Source: Flaccisagitta enflata (taxonomy: Eukaryota; Chaetognatha; Sagittoidea; Aphragmophora). Taken from it: a DNA stretch of 64,000 nt. Made by a program: the position numbers and the translations under genes. Shown piece after piece: positions 29,561-41,106 of this stretch (positions are counted from its first letter, which is position 1; the number at the start of each line of letters is the position of its first letter). Location: NCBI GenBank assembly GCA_965153355.1, contig OZ231127.1, forward strand, positions 38,006,001 through 38,070,000, given 5' to 3'. The notes below the pieces were generated by a model. It was not told where the DNA came from, did no database searches, and saw only the letters and a list, made by a program, of their open reading frames with translations.

Positions 29561-30586
29561 GTTCAGTCGTAAACCTTCATGTCCTTCACAACCATACATT
29601 GTATGAAAAATTGACGCTCAAATGACCAAGTAATCCAACCAGTCCAATCAGTTAATCAAGCAACCAATCAATCATTCAAGAAACAAACGGACGTTATTTG
29701 GTTCATTCCAGCAAAGGCGGGGAAAATGAAGTGGGCAAGATAATGGATTGCCCCTCATTGAATTCAGGGAGACTTGGGTCGGGAAATTTCTTTCCTCTCT
29801 TTATTAAATTCTCTAATCGAATCTTTAATTTCTTTTCCTATGTTTTTTTTTGTCCTCTAGGGACAGATTAGAATAAAAGAAGTTAAAGAACTCGATTCAC
29901 GCAAGACAACCGATGGGACTATAGTAAACGCTATCCGGATCTCCAATAAGAGGACGGATATAGGAGCTGTGCGGTAACTCATTTCCATCGGCGGTACTTT
30001 TACCCTTTGAAGTGTAAACGTATGACCAATCAATCGACGGACGAACCGACCGATGATCTGCCAGAGTGGAGTGCAGCAAACGTTAAGACAACAGAGACAG
30101 AAACTGTTTCTCCGCTGTAGAAGCGTATGATGGTACGTAGACAAATTAAGCCTCGCTACCGTTTAAAACAAAGTGGAGGGAAAGCGTCTTCTGTCGGCAT
30201 TGTCACTGAAAATATAGGTGGTAACTTTGAAAGCCTTACGACAAAAAGAGCATTTCTCGACCTCGTCTATATCCATTTACTTGTCACTTTTCGTCATTGA
30301 AATTCTATTTCTCTTTGATCTCATCATTCTCGCAAGTTTCGCTGCATCTCATTGTCGCTTTCCTTTCCTCCTCTATACCTCTATCTTTCATTCATTCATC
30401 TCTCCTTCTCTTTCTTCATTCATTCATTTTTTTCTTTCATTTTTTTCTTTATTCCTTTTTTTCTTTGTTTTATCTTTATTTCTTTACTTCATTATTTCTT
30501 TATTTCTTTAACTATTCATTCGTTTATTCATTTATTCATTTATTTGTTTATTCATTTATTTTTTTATTTGCTTATTCATTCATTCA
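29561..30586. other. Intronic; T-rich toward the right
   Basis: A short AATCAATCAAG-like tract at 29640-29690 and pyrimidine-rich sequence with irregular ATTC/TTTC from 30360. No gene. Confidence 0.45.
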
Positions 30587-30656
30587 TTCTTTTTTTCATT
30601 CATTCATTCATTCATTCATTCATTCATTCATTCATTCATTCATTCATTCATTCATT
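30587..30656. repeat. (ATTC)n array
   Basis: About 60 bp of near-pure ATTC with degenerate flanks from 30490. Confidence 0.92.
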
Positions 30657-30776
30657 TATTCTATCTTCGTTTTTTCCTTTTCTTCATTCATACCACCTGA
30701 ACAGACACACCGAGTCAGTTGTTGGTAATCTTTTCACATTTTCCCCTCTCCCGACTCACACAAACAATCAAACAAA

Positions 30777-30866
30777 CATACATACATACATACATACATA
30801 CATACATACATACATACATACATACATACATACATACATACATACATACATACATACATACATACA
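30777..30866. repeat. (CATA)n array
   Basis: About 88 bp of pure CATA. Confidence 0.95.
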
Positions 30867-31122
30867 AACAAAAAAGATGATAAAGTAATTTGCGACGTGG
30901 AAGTTTGTTTAAAATGGATCCGGACTTAACTCCAGATGACAATCGAGTTTCCGACGCTCACTCAAATCCTTGGCTTTGACAGATGATCTTTTCCAATTCT
31001 CATATCCGATTTGGATCCATCATGTTTCTCTTCCAGAGAAACTTATCTTCTTCAGTACCTTCAATTGTTCCTTTCATAATCTACGCCCCCCCCCCTAAAA
31101 AAAATCAGACACCCAATACAGC

Positions 31123-31153
<31 letters not shown>

Positions 31154-31189
31154 CAACAAAAACAACAACAACAAAAAAAAACTTAAATG

Positions 31190-31915
31190 ACTGGTACCAG
31201 TCTACCGCTGTTCAGAGAGCCACTTTTTTGTCCCTTGGTCCGTCGGTCACAAAGTTCTTTTCGGTGTTTTTCGCCCCTACCCTGTAGTACGGGGACCTCT
31301 GCCTCTAGCAAGCTCACTGCTGCGGGTCCTTCTGCTCTCTTGCTTTGGCTGTCTCTACCTTGCCTCTCAGCTTCTCCTTCCTCCTGATTGGCTGTTGTTC
31401 TCTCTCTCCTCTGCTACCTGCCTCATCTTCCCCATTTGCTCTGCTCTTCTTTCCTGACTTCTGCATCTCTGGTCTAGTATCTGGCAGAGGCTTCCCCACC
31501 CGTTTCCTAGGACACACCTCTTTCTTCTCCTGCTCACTTACAGGGACCGGTGGCCCAGGTGGTCAGGTCTCCTTGAGCATTTAGGGCATCCCTTGAGTCT
31601 TTCCTTCCCCCCCCCCCTTTAGCAGTCATGACAGCGAGCTGCCTTTGCTCAGCTAAAGTCAGCTTATTTCATGAGGATTCTAGGTCTTGATATATTTCCC
31701 TTTTGCCAAGCCTGAGGTTTGGCAGGAAACTTAAACCCGCGGGCCCTTCTCAGGTCTTCCTTGTTTAGGCAGGGCAGGGTCTTCTTGGCAGGCGACTTTC
31801 TCTTTTGGTTCCCTTTTGGGCATTCTCCACTGACCCCCTCTTTTCCCCGTATTATATACCCAACCAGCCATGACTATTGGGGTAGTCTTAACTTCATCTT
31901 TTTGCCCTTCTAAAG
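31190..31915 (-). pseudogene. Possible decayed retroelement or unknown coding remnant
   Basis: A GC-richer block unlike its surroundings. Minus-strand frames read lysine/arginine-rich peptide (PRKRVGKPLPDTRPEMQKSG) and upstream GLKGCPKCSRRPDHLGHR, which resembles a damaged CCHC zinc knuckle followed by a stop. Another open stretch (ECPKGNQKRKSPAKKTLP) lies further upstream, in a different frame. No reverse transcriptase or integrase is visible. The gag-like reading is inference. Confidence 0.25.
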
Positions 31916-32041
31916 CTTACCTTCGTCAATAGCTTATAGCCTAACAGCCTAATTAGATTCCATCGTGATTTTGTTTGTCCCCGGAATGACATGGATTCTT
32001 TCTTTTATTTTTTAGCGCGAGGCTGGACCAGCAAAAAAAGG

Positions 32042-32220
32042 AAACAAGGCCGGATACACGGCTCCAGTCGCGTGCGGGTGAGCAAGGGCCATATTTGAGG
32101 TCATCAAAGCATTTGGGCAGGAGCAGAAAAGTAAAAATAAAATATGAAAAAAGTAAAATGTGACCGACCAACCGACCGACGGACAAAGCGTAGTGTAGAG
32201 TTGCGTAGCACGCGACAAAA
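32042..32220 (+). mobile_element. RepA copy
   Basis: AAACAAGGCCGGATACACGG, AGTCGCGTGCGGGTGAGC, short GACC run, hairpin AGTTGCGTAGCACGCGACA then an A run. Confidence 0.82.
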
Positions 32221-32299
32221 AAAAAGCAAAAAACACTTTGTATTAAAAAGAAAGTTCGTCTATAAATCACGGAGCGTTATAAAATCCACCATCGTAAAT

Positions 32300-32440
32300 T
32301 CAATATTTACACGAGACTTGAAGCTCCACGGGCGCGGCACCTCGGCGTCAACCGGCGCGGCCCCGTGGTATCCATTTCGGGAATATATACATAAGCTGCT
32401 TGTATCGATTTTTTTGCTGGCATCAGCAGACAGAATCAAA
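32300..32440 (-). other. Candidate exon-like GC-rich segment
   Basis: On the minus strand a CAG acceptor (TGATGCCAG) and a GTAAAT donor bound an open stretch reading KKIDTSSLCIYSRNG then YHGAAPVDAEVPRPW. It is not ankyrin-like and its phase does not help the ASB gene. Weak. Confidence 0.15.
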
Positions 32441-32501
32441 TACGACAGTCTTCGCCGCAAAAACCGATAGTACTATACTTTGCATAGTGTAAAGGTATCA
32501 T

Positions 32502-32905
32502 AACAAGGCCAGATACACGGGCCAAGACGGTGCGCCGAGCGTTATTAATTCATAGCTATTCCTAGCTCCATCAGACCTATCCCTAGCTCTATCAGACCAT
32601 TCCTAGCTCTATCAGACCATTCCTAGCTCTATCAGACCTATCCCGCCGGGCGTTATTAATCCATAGCTATCCCTGTCTCCATCAGACCTATCCCCAGCTC
32701 TATCAGACCATTCCTAGCTCTATAAGACCTATCCCGAGCTGTATCAGACCTTTCCCGAGCTCTATCAGACCTATCCCGAGTTCTATCAGACCTAGTTTTT
32801 TATTGATTTCAATCATTTTTAGCTGTTTCTCATTCGAGCGTGACTAACGGATGGATGGATGGACGGACAGAGCTTCTTAAAGAGATGCTACGGCGCATCA
32901 AAAAA
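32502..32905 (+). mobile_element. RepA/RepC hybrid carrying an internal minisatellite
   Basis: AACAAGGCCAGATACACGG left end, an array (about 32555-32795) of roughly eleven 20-22 bp units of CCTAGCTCTATCAGACC type, and a RepC right end with hairpin arms GATGC/GCATC and A tail. Confidence 0.75.
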
Positions 32906-32968
32906 TCATCCTAGCATATTTCTGAATAATTTCCAGTGATTTTTGCTTCTTTTCGAGATTTTTAACTT

Positions 32969-33055
32969 GAGCGTTACCGACCGACCGACCGACCGACCGA
33001 CCAACCGACCGACAGACAGAGCCTCTCATAGAGGTGCTATGGCGCACCTAAAAAA
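32969..33055 (+). mobile_element. RepC right half
   Basis: A long (GACC)n run, CCTCTCATAGAGG palindrome and hairpin arms AGGTGC/GCACCT followed by AAAAA. Confidence 0.72.
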
Positions 33056-33279
33056 CAATGACGCCGCACCAACGCACACGTGCATGAATTTCCGACCGAC
33101 CGAATATCCCATACTTACAGGCTTTTAAAATGGAAAATAGGGCCAAGACTACCCCTGCCCAAGTGTCCACAACTTGCTGTTTGATAAAAGAGTGTGATTG
33201 ACCACCAGGCAAACGGACATAAAATATGAACCCTGCGCATGACGCGAAAATCATGAATGGCTCTAAGCCAATCGCTTTG

Positions 33280-33429
<150 letters not shown>

Positions 33430-33438
33430 ATCGTTTAC

Positions 33439-33595
33439 CTCTCTATGACCGGCGAGAAGGGCGTAAGTGAGTGCGGTTTCTCCAGCCGAGTTTTTTTGGT
33501 CCAAAATAGTTCCCCATTCGATGAGTTGACGGACTAAAGAGAGGCGGCCGTAAAAAGCCGCTTTGTGCAAGATCGTGTTGCCGTCTTTTGCGAAT
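33439..33595 (-). CDS. Ankyrin-repeat exon of the same ASB-type gene (most 5' exon found)
   Basis: A 157-bp exon: one base completing a split codon, then 52 codons. The acceptor is TCTTCTCACCAG at 33597-33596; the donor is GAG|GTAAAC at 33438. The translation contains DGNTILHKAAFYGRLSLVRQ, an ankyrin repeat with the usual G-x-T-x-LH-x-AA core, then LIEWGTILDQ and the first half of a second repeat (NSAGETALTYALLAGHRE) completed by the exon at 26909. The intron between is about 6.5 kb. The phase demands at least one more upstream exon ending with two bases of a codon; I did not find it. A (GTT/GTC)n array begins ten bases inside the downstream intron. ASB is favoured over other ankyrin families because of the terminal SOCS box. 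Confidence 0.85.
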
Positions 33596-33825
33596 CTGGT
33601 GAGAAGACAAAATACAGTGACATCCCGCTATACCGGAAGGAATCTACCTACTGATTGCTAAGTTTACTTCTATAAACATTTAGAGAACAAAAAAAAAAAA
33701 CAGTATCAGATAGTCCGAGCTGTCTAGGGAAGATCTCGACTTTGCCTCGAGACAGCCTGGAAATTGGCGTATGCGCGCGCCACACAAAGCCAGACCGAGA
33801 TGGATAACAACATTCGTTTTTAAAC

Positions 33826-33930
33826 TTTTTAGTCGCGTGCTCGCGACTCTAGAACCCGCCATGTCGGTCGGTCGGATGGTCGGTCACCGTTTGCTTTTTA
33901 AGCATTTTCGGCATTCATTTTACTTTTAAC
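33826..33930 (-). mobile_element. RepA hairpin half
   Basis: TTTTTAGTCGCGTGCTCGCG start, CCCGCCATGTCGGTCGG. The left-end part is missing. Confidence 0.7.
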
Positions 33931-34144
33931 AATAATAGACAATGTCATTGTTACGGCATCGCACATGGTAAAAGGTGACACTGTAAATAACTCACCAGGG
34001 TAAACGCCCATTAATGTGTTTCCATATCAAGGAGTGCCAATTTCTATTTTTAGAAAGAAAATGGCACACAAAGCTAAACAAGAGAACAAGTGGACGAAAA
34101 CCGAGATAATGTTAATGCGTTGGTAACACTCTTGCGTTCTCCTA

Positions 34145-34906
34145 CAGGGTGTTTCACATCAAATGATATAAAAGAAAACGATGTCATTCTGCTTTTGGAA
34201 ACAATTTTGTAAAAAGATTCATAAAGCTCTTAAACTCTGATTTTTAGTCGCGTGCTACGCGACTCTACACCCCGCTATGTCGGTCGGTTGGTCAGTCGGT
34301 TGGTTGGTCAGTTGGTCGGTTGGTCTCCTTTTTACTTTTTCGGTGTTTTTTAGTTTTTTGAGCATACGGCTCCTGCCCAGATGCCCAAGTGACCTCCAGC
34401 ACTGCTCCTGCCCACCTGCACGCGACTAGGGTAGCTGTGTATCCGGCCTTGTTCATGTGAAAATTTCATTGGTCTAAGTTGAGTAGTTTAGCCGCCATAT
34501 AGATTTGAAGTAAAATGAATATTTACAGTCAATTTTTTTTTCATCTTGGAAGTTTTTCTTTAAATCATTCTCACATCCAAATGGTTTGAGCTACAGATGC
34601 CAGATTGGTCTCAAATTAAAGATATTTTAAATTTCTTTCATTTGAGTCCAATCTGTCATCTGTCAAGCCGTTTAGACGTGAGAATGATTTAAAGAAAAAC
34701 TTCCAGGATGAAAAACACATTGAATGTAAATATCATTTTACTTCAAATCTATATTGTGGCCAAACTGCTCAACTTAAACCGATGAAATTTTTACATGAGA
34801 AATCGGAGCTTAAGAGCTTAATGAATCTATTTTCAAAATTGTTATTTTATTTCTAGAGACAGAACAACATCGTTTTCTTATATATCATTTGATGTGAAAC
34901 ACCCTG
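34145..34906. mobile_element. TA-flanked palindromic MITE (with RepA inserted)
   Basis: Ends CAGGGTGTTTCACATCAAAT and the inverse. TA flanks at 34143-34144 and 34907-34908. Without the RepA at 34242-34453 the element is about 550 bp and nearly all of it folds back on itself (arms about 270 bp). Confidence 0.9.
34242..34453 (-). mobile_element. RepA copy inserted in a MITE arm
   Basis: Full copy: hairpin AGTCGCGTGCTACGCGACT, CGGTCGGTTGGTC run, duplicated GCTCCTGCCCA block, GCACGCGACTAGGG and CCGGCCTTGTT. The uninterrupted opposite arm shows the pre-insertion sequence. Confidence 0.9.
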
Positions 34907-35134
34907 TATGCTGAAAGAGAATCCTTTCTATTTTCCAGGCAAAGCAGATAAAGAACACTCAAACAAAAAAAGGAATAACAAGAAAAGAGAAACTAGGCAG
35001 GTTGCCGGCAAAAACAATCACATCATCATCATACATGCATTATTAGATAATTATTTTGTATGATTACCGAATCACTTTAACATACTCGTAGGAACTTTAG
35101 ACAATCAAAGGCTGTAATTGAACTCATAATGCCA

Positions 35135-35177
35135 TGGACAGACTGACTGACCGACTAGCCACGCACGCAACTAAAAA
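35135..35177 (+). mobile_element. RepA right-end fragment
   Basis: GACTGACTGACCGACTAGCC then CACGCAACTAAAAAA. Confidence 0.5.
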
Positions 35178-35510
35178 AGATCAATATCAATGAGTTCAAT
35201 GACACAAATACGCGATGTTATGTCACCTATATACGGAGAGAAGATGAAGCAATCGATTTTGATCCTCAATCATTCTGAAGAACTCGCGTTCGTTAAAGTA
35301 ATCCATGATTGCGCAGATCCTTTACTAATATAAAATATCCGGGTGTGATTGTGTGAGGTGATTAGCGCGCCCGAGCAACTTTGAAGCTACATTGATTTGT
35401 TGTTATTCTGTAATTCTGATGTATGTCAATTTCTATATGAAAATGCGGAGATGGGATTTCAGTTCACAGAACCGTCAATATTTCAGCTAATAGACAATGT
35501 CTTCCTTTCT

Positions 35511-35756
35511 TTTTTAGTCGCGTGCTACGCGACTCTATAAGCCACTTTTCGGTCCGTCGGTCGGTCCGTCGGTCCGTAACAAAGTTGTTTTAAAGGCCTT
35601 TTATCGCGTTTTTTATGTCTCTGAATAGTGAAGAAGATACTTAAAGTAGTAAACAGCCATTTCAAATGTCTTTTTGAAAAAAGAGATTGTCTGTCTGTCT
35701 GCCTAACTTTTTTTGAAAGTGCCGAAGCACGCGACTTAGGTCTAATGACCTTGTTT
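35511..35756 (-). mobile_element. RepA copy with a foreign middle
   Basis: TTTTTAGTCGCGTGCTACGC start, GGTCCGTCGGTCGG run, an unrelated AT-rich middle, then GCACGCGACTTAGG and TGACCTTGTTT. Confidence 0.75.
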
Positions 35757-36222
35757 CAGTCTTGATCATTTCTGTCTTTTCCTGTTTAGTGTTCACGTTC
35801 TTACTGTGTCGATTTCTCTTCTTGTGAGAAATCTATTTATCATGAGTCATGAACCATTTATTTTACCATGGCGCATTTCGTTTTTTTTTTTCATTTATAA
35901 TCATTTTGGGTTAATCGATTTTAAAAACATGCCACGACGTCGATGGCGTTGTTTATCGATAACGAAAGGTCTCATCGGCCCTGAAGAAAGTCAGGATGCC
36001 CTAAGGGAATTATGTTCTTCTTGACTTCGCGCGCGCCTTCGCTCCCAGTAATTGGTTTAGTAACTGAGTTTCGGTCTCTTTTTTTTTCTCGATAATTGTT
36101 GGATTTTTTGCCTCTCTTTTGAACAAGACTCAGGAGAAAAGTCCTTTTTTTTGGTTTGGTCTCAAGGGCGCCTCTTAAGCAAAAAGAATCGATACCTTTC
36201 CAGGCGCAGGCCGCAGGCGAGG
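35757..36222. other. No recognised feature
   Basis: AT-rich upstream flank of the ASB-type gene region. No additional ankyrin exon was recognised. Confidence 0.4.
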
Positions 36223-36223
36223 A

Positions 36224-36308
<85 letters not shown>

Positions 36309-36309
36309 G
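36223..36309. repeat. (GTT)n array
   Basis: About 86 bp of pure GTT, followed by degenerate GTTGAC and GTTGCC repeats to 36400. Confidence 0.95.
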
Positions 36310-36399
36310 ACACCGAATCTGATCCTGACGTTGACGTTGACTATCGATTCAATTTCTTTTCCCTGGTTGATGTCGTTGTTGCCGTTGTCGTTATCGAGT

Positions 36400-37408
36400 G
36401 TTGATTATTTTCCTATTATGTTGCTATTTTTGCTCTTGCTTGACAGCAGGCCTCAAGCATTGGTGATGGCGTTTCTATGTTGCTCCAATCATTCGACGCA
36501 TAATTTCCCCGATAACATTCACTTTCCTTCCCTCGCTTCCATTTTCTCTTGATCTCCCTCGAAGGTAAACACCGGAATTAAGAATAAACAAAAGATCAAA
36601 GATACGATGAGAAAAAAAAGGCTGGATATACTGGAAGGCTAGAGCTGTAATGTGGTAGGACAGTCATGTCAGTTACAATCCGACTAACTGATCAATGGAC
36701 GGATGGACTAAAAAATGACTTATAGAAAGTCACATAGCATGCTTGAAGCACGGCTACCCTCGTCCCTTGTTACGTTCGGGTGGAAAGGAGTGGTGAACCA
36801 ACAGACTAACGGACTGACAAACCGACTGACAGCCAGAACGTCGTTTAAGATAAATGCTGTCTTGTTTCCTTGTCTGTATTCAGACGATGTCGATGTCCTA
36901 TGAAACGTGGAACAAAATCCCTCACTTTACCCATACTGACGATATGTGATAATGGTTCCCATTGCGCCTGGATGTTACATTAAGAATAGATGACGTTCAT
37001 TATTACTGCAGCTAGTAATCGTGAATTTGTCCCGAGCATGTGTGATTGCTAAAATGCGATTGTGTGATTGCTAAAATGTTAACATTTAAGTACTTTTTAC
37101 TTTTTTCGACGCGCGTTTAGGTAACGTTATGTCTGCTGTCTTGACAGTCGGTTGTTTGGTCAGCATCCGTTGATCACGCTTGATTCATGAGGGCGTGTAG
37201 AAGTTAAAATATAAATTTCATGAATATTGCCGATGAAAAACGAAAAAGAAAACAGGACCAGGTTCACCAGGTTCAGTCCTGAGTTCACGATTAAAGGAGA
37301 CGTTGAGCATTGACCGACAGACTGACCGATCAGACTATGAAAGGGGAGTATAACTTCGCATATATGAGCGACTTGAACAAAAGGAAAACTCGTGGAAAAG
37401 AACATGTG
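36400..37408. other. No supported gene
   Basis: Contains a weak RepA-like region (36610-36840, GGCTGGATATACTGG and GACTGACAAACCGACTGAC) and a short direct repeat GTGTGATTGCTAAAATG at about 37038-37080. Confidence 0.4.
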
Positions 37409-37552
37409 TTTTTAGTCGCGGACAGGGAACTTGCCGTGTCGGTCGGTAGGTCGGTACGTCGGTACGAAATCTTGTTAAATTGCGAGCGGTTTTTGCATTA
37501 CCGCTCCTGCCCAACCGTCCGCGACTGTATTGCCGTGTATCCGGCCTTGTTT
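37409..37552 (-). mobile_element. RepA copy, GGAC subtype
   Basis: TTTAGTCGCGGACAGGGAAC, GTCGGTAGGTCGG run, GCGAGCGGTTTTTGC, GTCCGCGACTGT and CCGGCCTTGTTT. Hairpin second arm deleted as at 11247. Confidence 0.82.
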
Positions 37553-38211
37553 GTGATACATAGAGAATGGGAACACGAAGCCGAGACTGAGTCGTTTGCA
37601 GCTGGTTAATAATGTTTAGAAATAAAACTCCTAATTGGTGCAAAAATGAACATCGAAGCAAAAAGTCATGAATCAATTCGAAATCAAAATCTGAAGTTAA
37701 AAAAATTTCTCAAAGCCACAAGCCAAAGAGAAGAAGAAGAAGAAAAAGAGAGGAAAAGTAAAAGAAGAAGAAAAAGAAAAAGAAAAAAAGAAACCGGAGC
37801 AGAAATGAATAAGGAGAGAGAGAGAGAGATAGGGATGAGGGAGAAAAATGTGAATACAGAAAAAGTAATGTGGAAAAATGAAATAAATTGATTAAGGATA
37901 TACTGGTGGGGAAGGAGAAAAGGAGGAAGACGAGGAGCAGAAGAATGAAGAGGAAAAAGTGACGATCGAAAGGCAGGAAGATCGAGCAATGCTCATCGCC
38001 TAGTCATGGCCCCGTCCGTTCTTGCGTCTTAGATCTACTTTGCTTTCGGTCGATAATACGTGTTTTGCGCGCGCCCGTGAATTAGGTGAATGAGGTTGCA
38101 GGATTATTTGTGGTAGAAATGATTTAAAGTGGCAAGAGTGAGATTGGAGAGAAAGGGATATGGGATCTGGGATGTGGGTGGGCCGTGGAGAGGCGCGGTG
38201 AGAGAAATGAG

Positions 38212-38213
<2 letters not shown>
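37553..38213. other. No supported gene
   Basis: Purine-rich GAAGAAAAAG-type sequence at 37720-37840. No gene on either strand. Confidence 0.4.
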
Positions 38214-38256
<43 letters not shown>

Positions 38257-38344
38257 ACACGGCTAGACAGTTAGACAGATAAAGACTAGAAGACAGACAG
38301 ACAGACAGACCAACACGGCTAGACAGACAGATGAAGACTAGAAA

Positions 38345-38407
<63 letters not shown>

Positions 38408-38429
38408 GCAGACAGACAGAGAGAAAGGC

Positions 38430-38500
<71 letters not shown>

Positions 38501-38550
38501 AAGACAGACAGACAGAAAGGCAGACCGACAGACTGACAGACAGACAACGA
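38214..38550. repeat. (GA)n and long (CAGA)n arrays
   Basis: GA at 38214-38251. CAGA units dominate 38293-38550 with occasional AGCAGA, GAGAAAGG and CCGACAG interruptions. Confidence 0.93.
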
Positions 38551-38929
38551 CTGGCAGATAGGAAGAGAGAGTTACTAATTATAAGACAGGGACGGATAGA
38601 CAGACAGACATACAAAGAGCAAGAAATCATAGGGATATCCAAACGCTGGAAGGTATATGAACTGTGATGCTGAAGACGATGATGACGATGATAATGACGA
38701 TTAGTTTTTCTTCTGTCTATACTTTTTTTTTTTTTTTTTTTGCTAAGGATCGAAATCGCGTTTGAAGTGAGAGCACGTTCACGGGTTCATCAATGACTAA
38801 AAAAGGCAATGACTTTCAATGAAGAAAATCATCGTATCCTCTTCCTGCTCCTTTTCCTTTCTCACATCTTTATTACCCACAATCATCGTCGTCGTCATCT
38901 TCATCTTTGTCATCATCGTCATCTTTATC

Positions 38930-39172
<243 letters not shown>

Positions 39173-39261
39173 CACCATCATTACAATTCATCTCACGGTC
39201 ACTATTGTTATTGTTTCTCATCTCGAATGATCGAGTTTTAAGTTTTTACTTTTTCGCAATT

Positions 39262-39441
39262 ACTAGTCTCGTGCAGGCGACTCTTTCACCCGTTATGTCT
39301 ATCGGTTGATCACAATTAACTTTTTTGGTATTTATGGGCATGTCTTTCATTACTACTCCTGCCCAAACGCTTGGTTAACCTTATTCAACACCATCCCAGC
39401 CCACGCGCTCGTGACTTGGGTAGCCATGTATGCGGCGTTGT
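39262..39441 (-). mobile_element. RepA copy, long subtype, diverged
   Basis: TAGTCTCGTGCAGGCGACT hairpin, CACCCGTTATGTC, GCCCAAACGCTTGG and ATGCGGCGTTGTAT end. Confidence 0.7.
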
Positions 39442-39636
39442 ATTTTCATGACGATGTCGATGACGCAATCAATGTTATTTTTTCCGCTCGCAGCTCTCAT
39501 AGTCAATGACGGGAAGGCTATGGGAAAAAATGAATGATTCTCTGCACGATTTTGTTGTAATTTCCGAATGCTCCGCCAGAGCGAATTTAATTCGAGTAGC
39601 TACGGGCCGTAATAAATTAAACCCAGCCAACCCTTA

Positions 39637-39722
39637 GCCCTAAAGCTAACCCTGTCCCTAACCCTAACCCTAAAACCATCTCCAACCCTAACCCTAACCC
39701 TAAACCCACCCCTAACCCTAAT
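39637..39722. repeat. Interstitial telomeric repeat
   Basis: (CCCTAA)n with variants, about 9-11 units between 39650 and 39721, plus degenerate CCCTAGCC units to the left. The other strand reads (TTAGGG)n, the ancestral animal telomere repeat. Confidence 0.85.
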
Positions 39723-39865
39723 TTAAAAAAAAAACGTTTAAAAAGTCTTAAAAACAGAAGATCAAAGATGTTCGTGCAATTGTACCATGGCGATGGACCA
39801 ACCAACGAACCGACCAACATTATGACTCAAGGTATTGAAGTATTGGAATATCAAAAACGCTTTTT

Positions 39866-41055
39866 AGGCAGTGGCTCCGAAGGTGACGAACTTTTGTAGA
39901 ACAAAGGGGGAATCTGTCCGTCCATTTGTCCATTCGTCCATCCCCCCACCCTCATCCTTAGGGCTTCATCTTCTTTGGGGCCCATTCTGACCCAAATTCT
40001 GCCCTTTTGCCCAAATCCAAGCAATATGACCCAAATCCAAACAACAAAGCCCAAATCCAATCAAAATAGCCCAAATCTAAGTAGAATGGCCAAAAACCAA
40101 GAAAAATGGCCCAAATATGCCTTTAAAAAACCTTAATTTTGGCCCCTTAGATCTAGATCCTAGCTTCTGATACCCTTATAACACATGGTCCACATTTAGG
40201 CGAACTAGGATATCTTGACTAAGGATTGAGGGTCATAATTGCTGTCCAAAGCTCTAAAACATCATTTAATGAACTCATGAGCTTTATTTGATTAAGTTGG
40301 GACATCATAAGCCGTAGTTGCGACTTGCACTGTCGAGTAAACCTTGGAAAACAATGATAACTAGTGCATCCTCAACTGCTGCAATTACAAAATTGCGCTT
40401 TTTGCCACATCATTCAACTTATATATGATATAGTCTTGCCCATCCTATGGGCCAAGAACTGTGTACCTTGAGACCCAATTTAGCTTTTGATACTCTAAAG
40501 TCTAACCTTCAAATTTGTAAATGTTTTGCCTCTCAGGGCGATTTAAATACCTTGCAAAGAACGACATTTCTTGAAAACAAAGGCGTGGGAAAATCAGTAA
40601 CATTTTGACATTGCCATTTAAAGATCATGGCCAAAGTAAGATTTTTATGAATTGAATTGAAATCAAATCTTTTTACCACACTACTGCTAATTCGCTATCT
40701 TCAGTGTAAATTTTTTGTTACTGTAGTTGCATTTTGTATGTGAACCATATCCTCACATTTTTCGCCTAAATGTGGACCATGTGTTACTGGCTTCTGTTGA
40801 CCATATATTGCTTTTTGTCATTTTTCCATGTTATTCAATGGGAATCTCGCATTCTTTTTTGGATTTTTCATGTTTCCATGTTATTTTCCATTTTCATGTT
40901 ATGGCATCCTGGACAGAAAGAAGGCAGACATTGGAAGGACAGATGGCCGGACAGACAGATTCCCCCTGTGTTCTACGCCGCTGCCCTGGTCCCCCTCAAC
41001 CTAAATCACGAGCTACTCCAGCAGGGCACGGGTACCGCTGACCACATTGGGCTGC
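39866..41055. mobile_element. RepB foldback interrupted by a nested MITE
   Basis: Left arm GCAGTGGCTCCGAAGG, GTCCGTCCATTTGTCC, AGCAAAATGGCCC-type units to about 40120, MITE at 40181-40784, then CCATGTTATTCAATGGGAA and the right end CCCCCTGTGTTCTACGCCGC. The right arm has lost about 30 bp compared with 18534-19312. Confidence 0.8.
40181..40784. mobile_element. TA-flanked MITE nested in RepB
   Basis: Inverted termini ACACATGGTCCACATTTAGG, 604 bp, TA at 40179-40180 and 40785-40786. No protein-coding capacity seen. Confidence 0.85.
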
Positions 41056-41106
41056 TATTACCTTTTCTAACGTAATCCAATGTATTTGTTTTCCACCTAT
41101 ATATTA

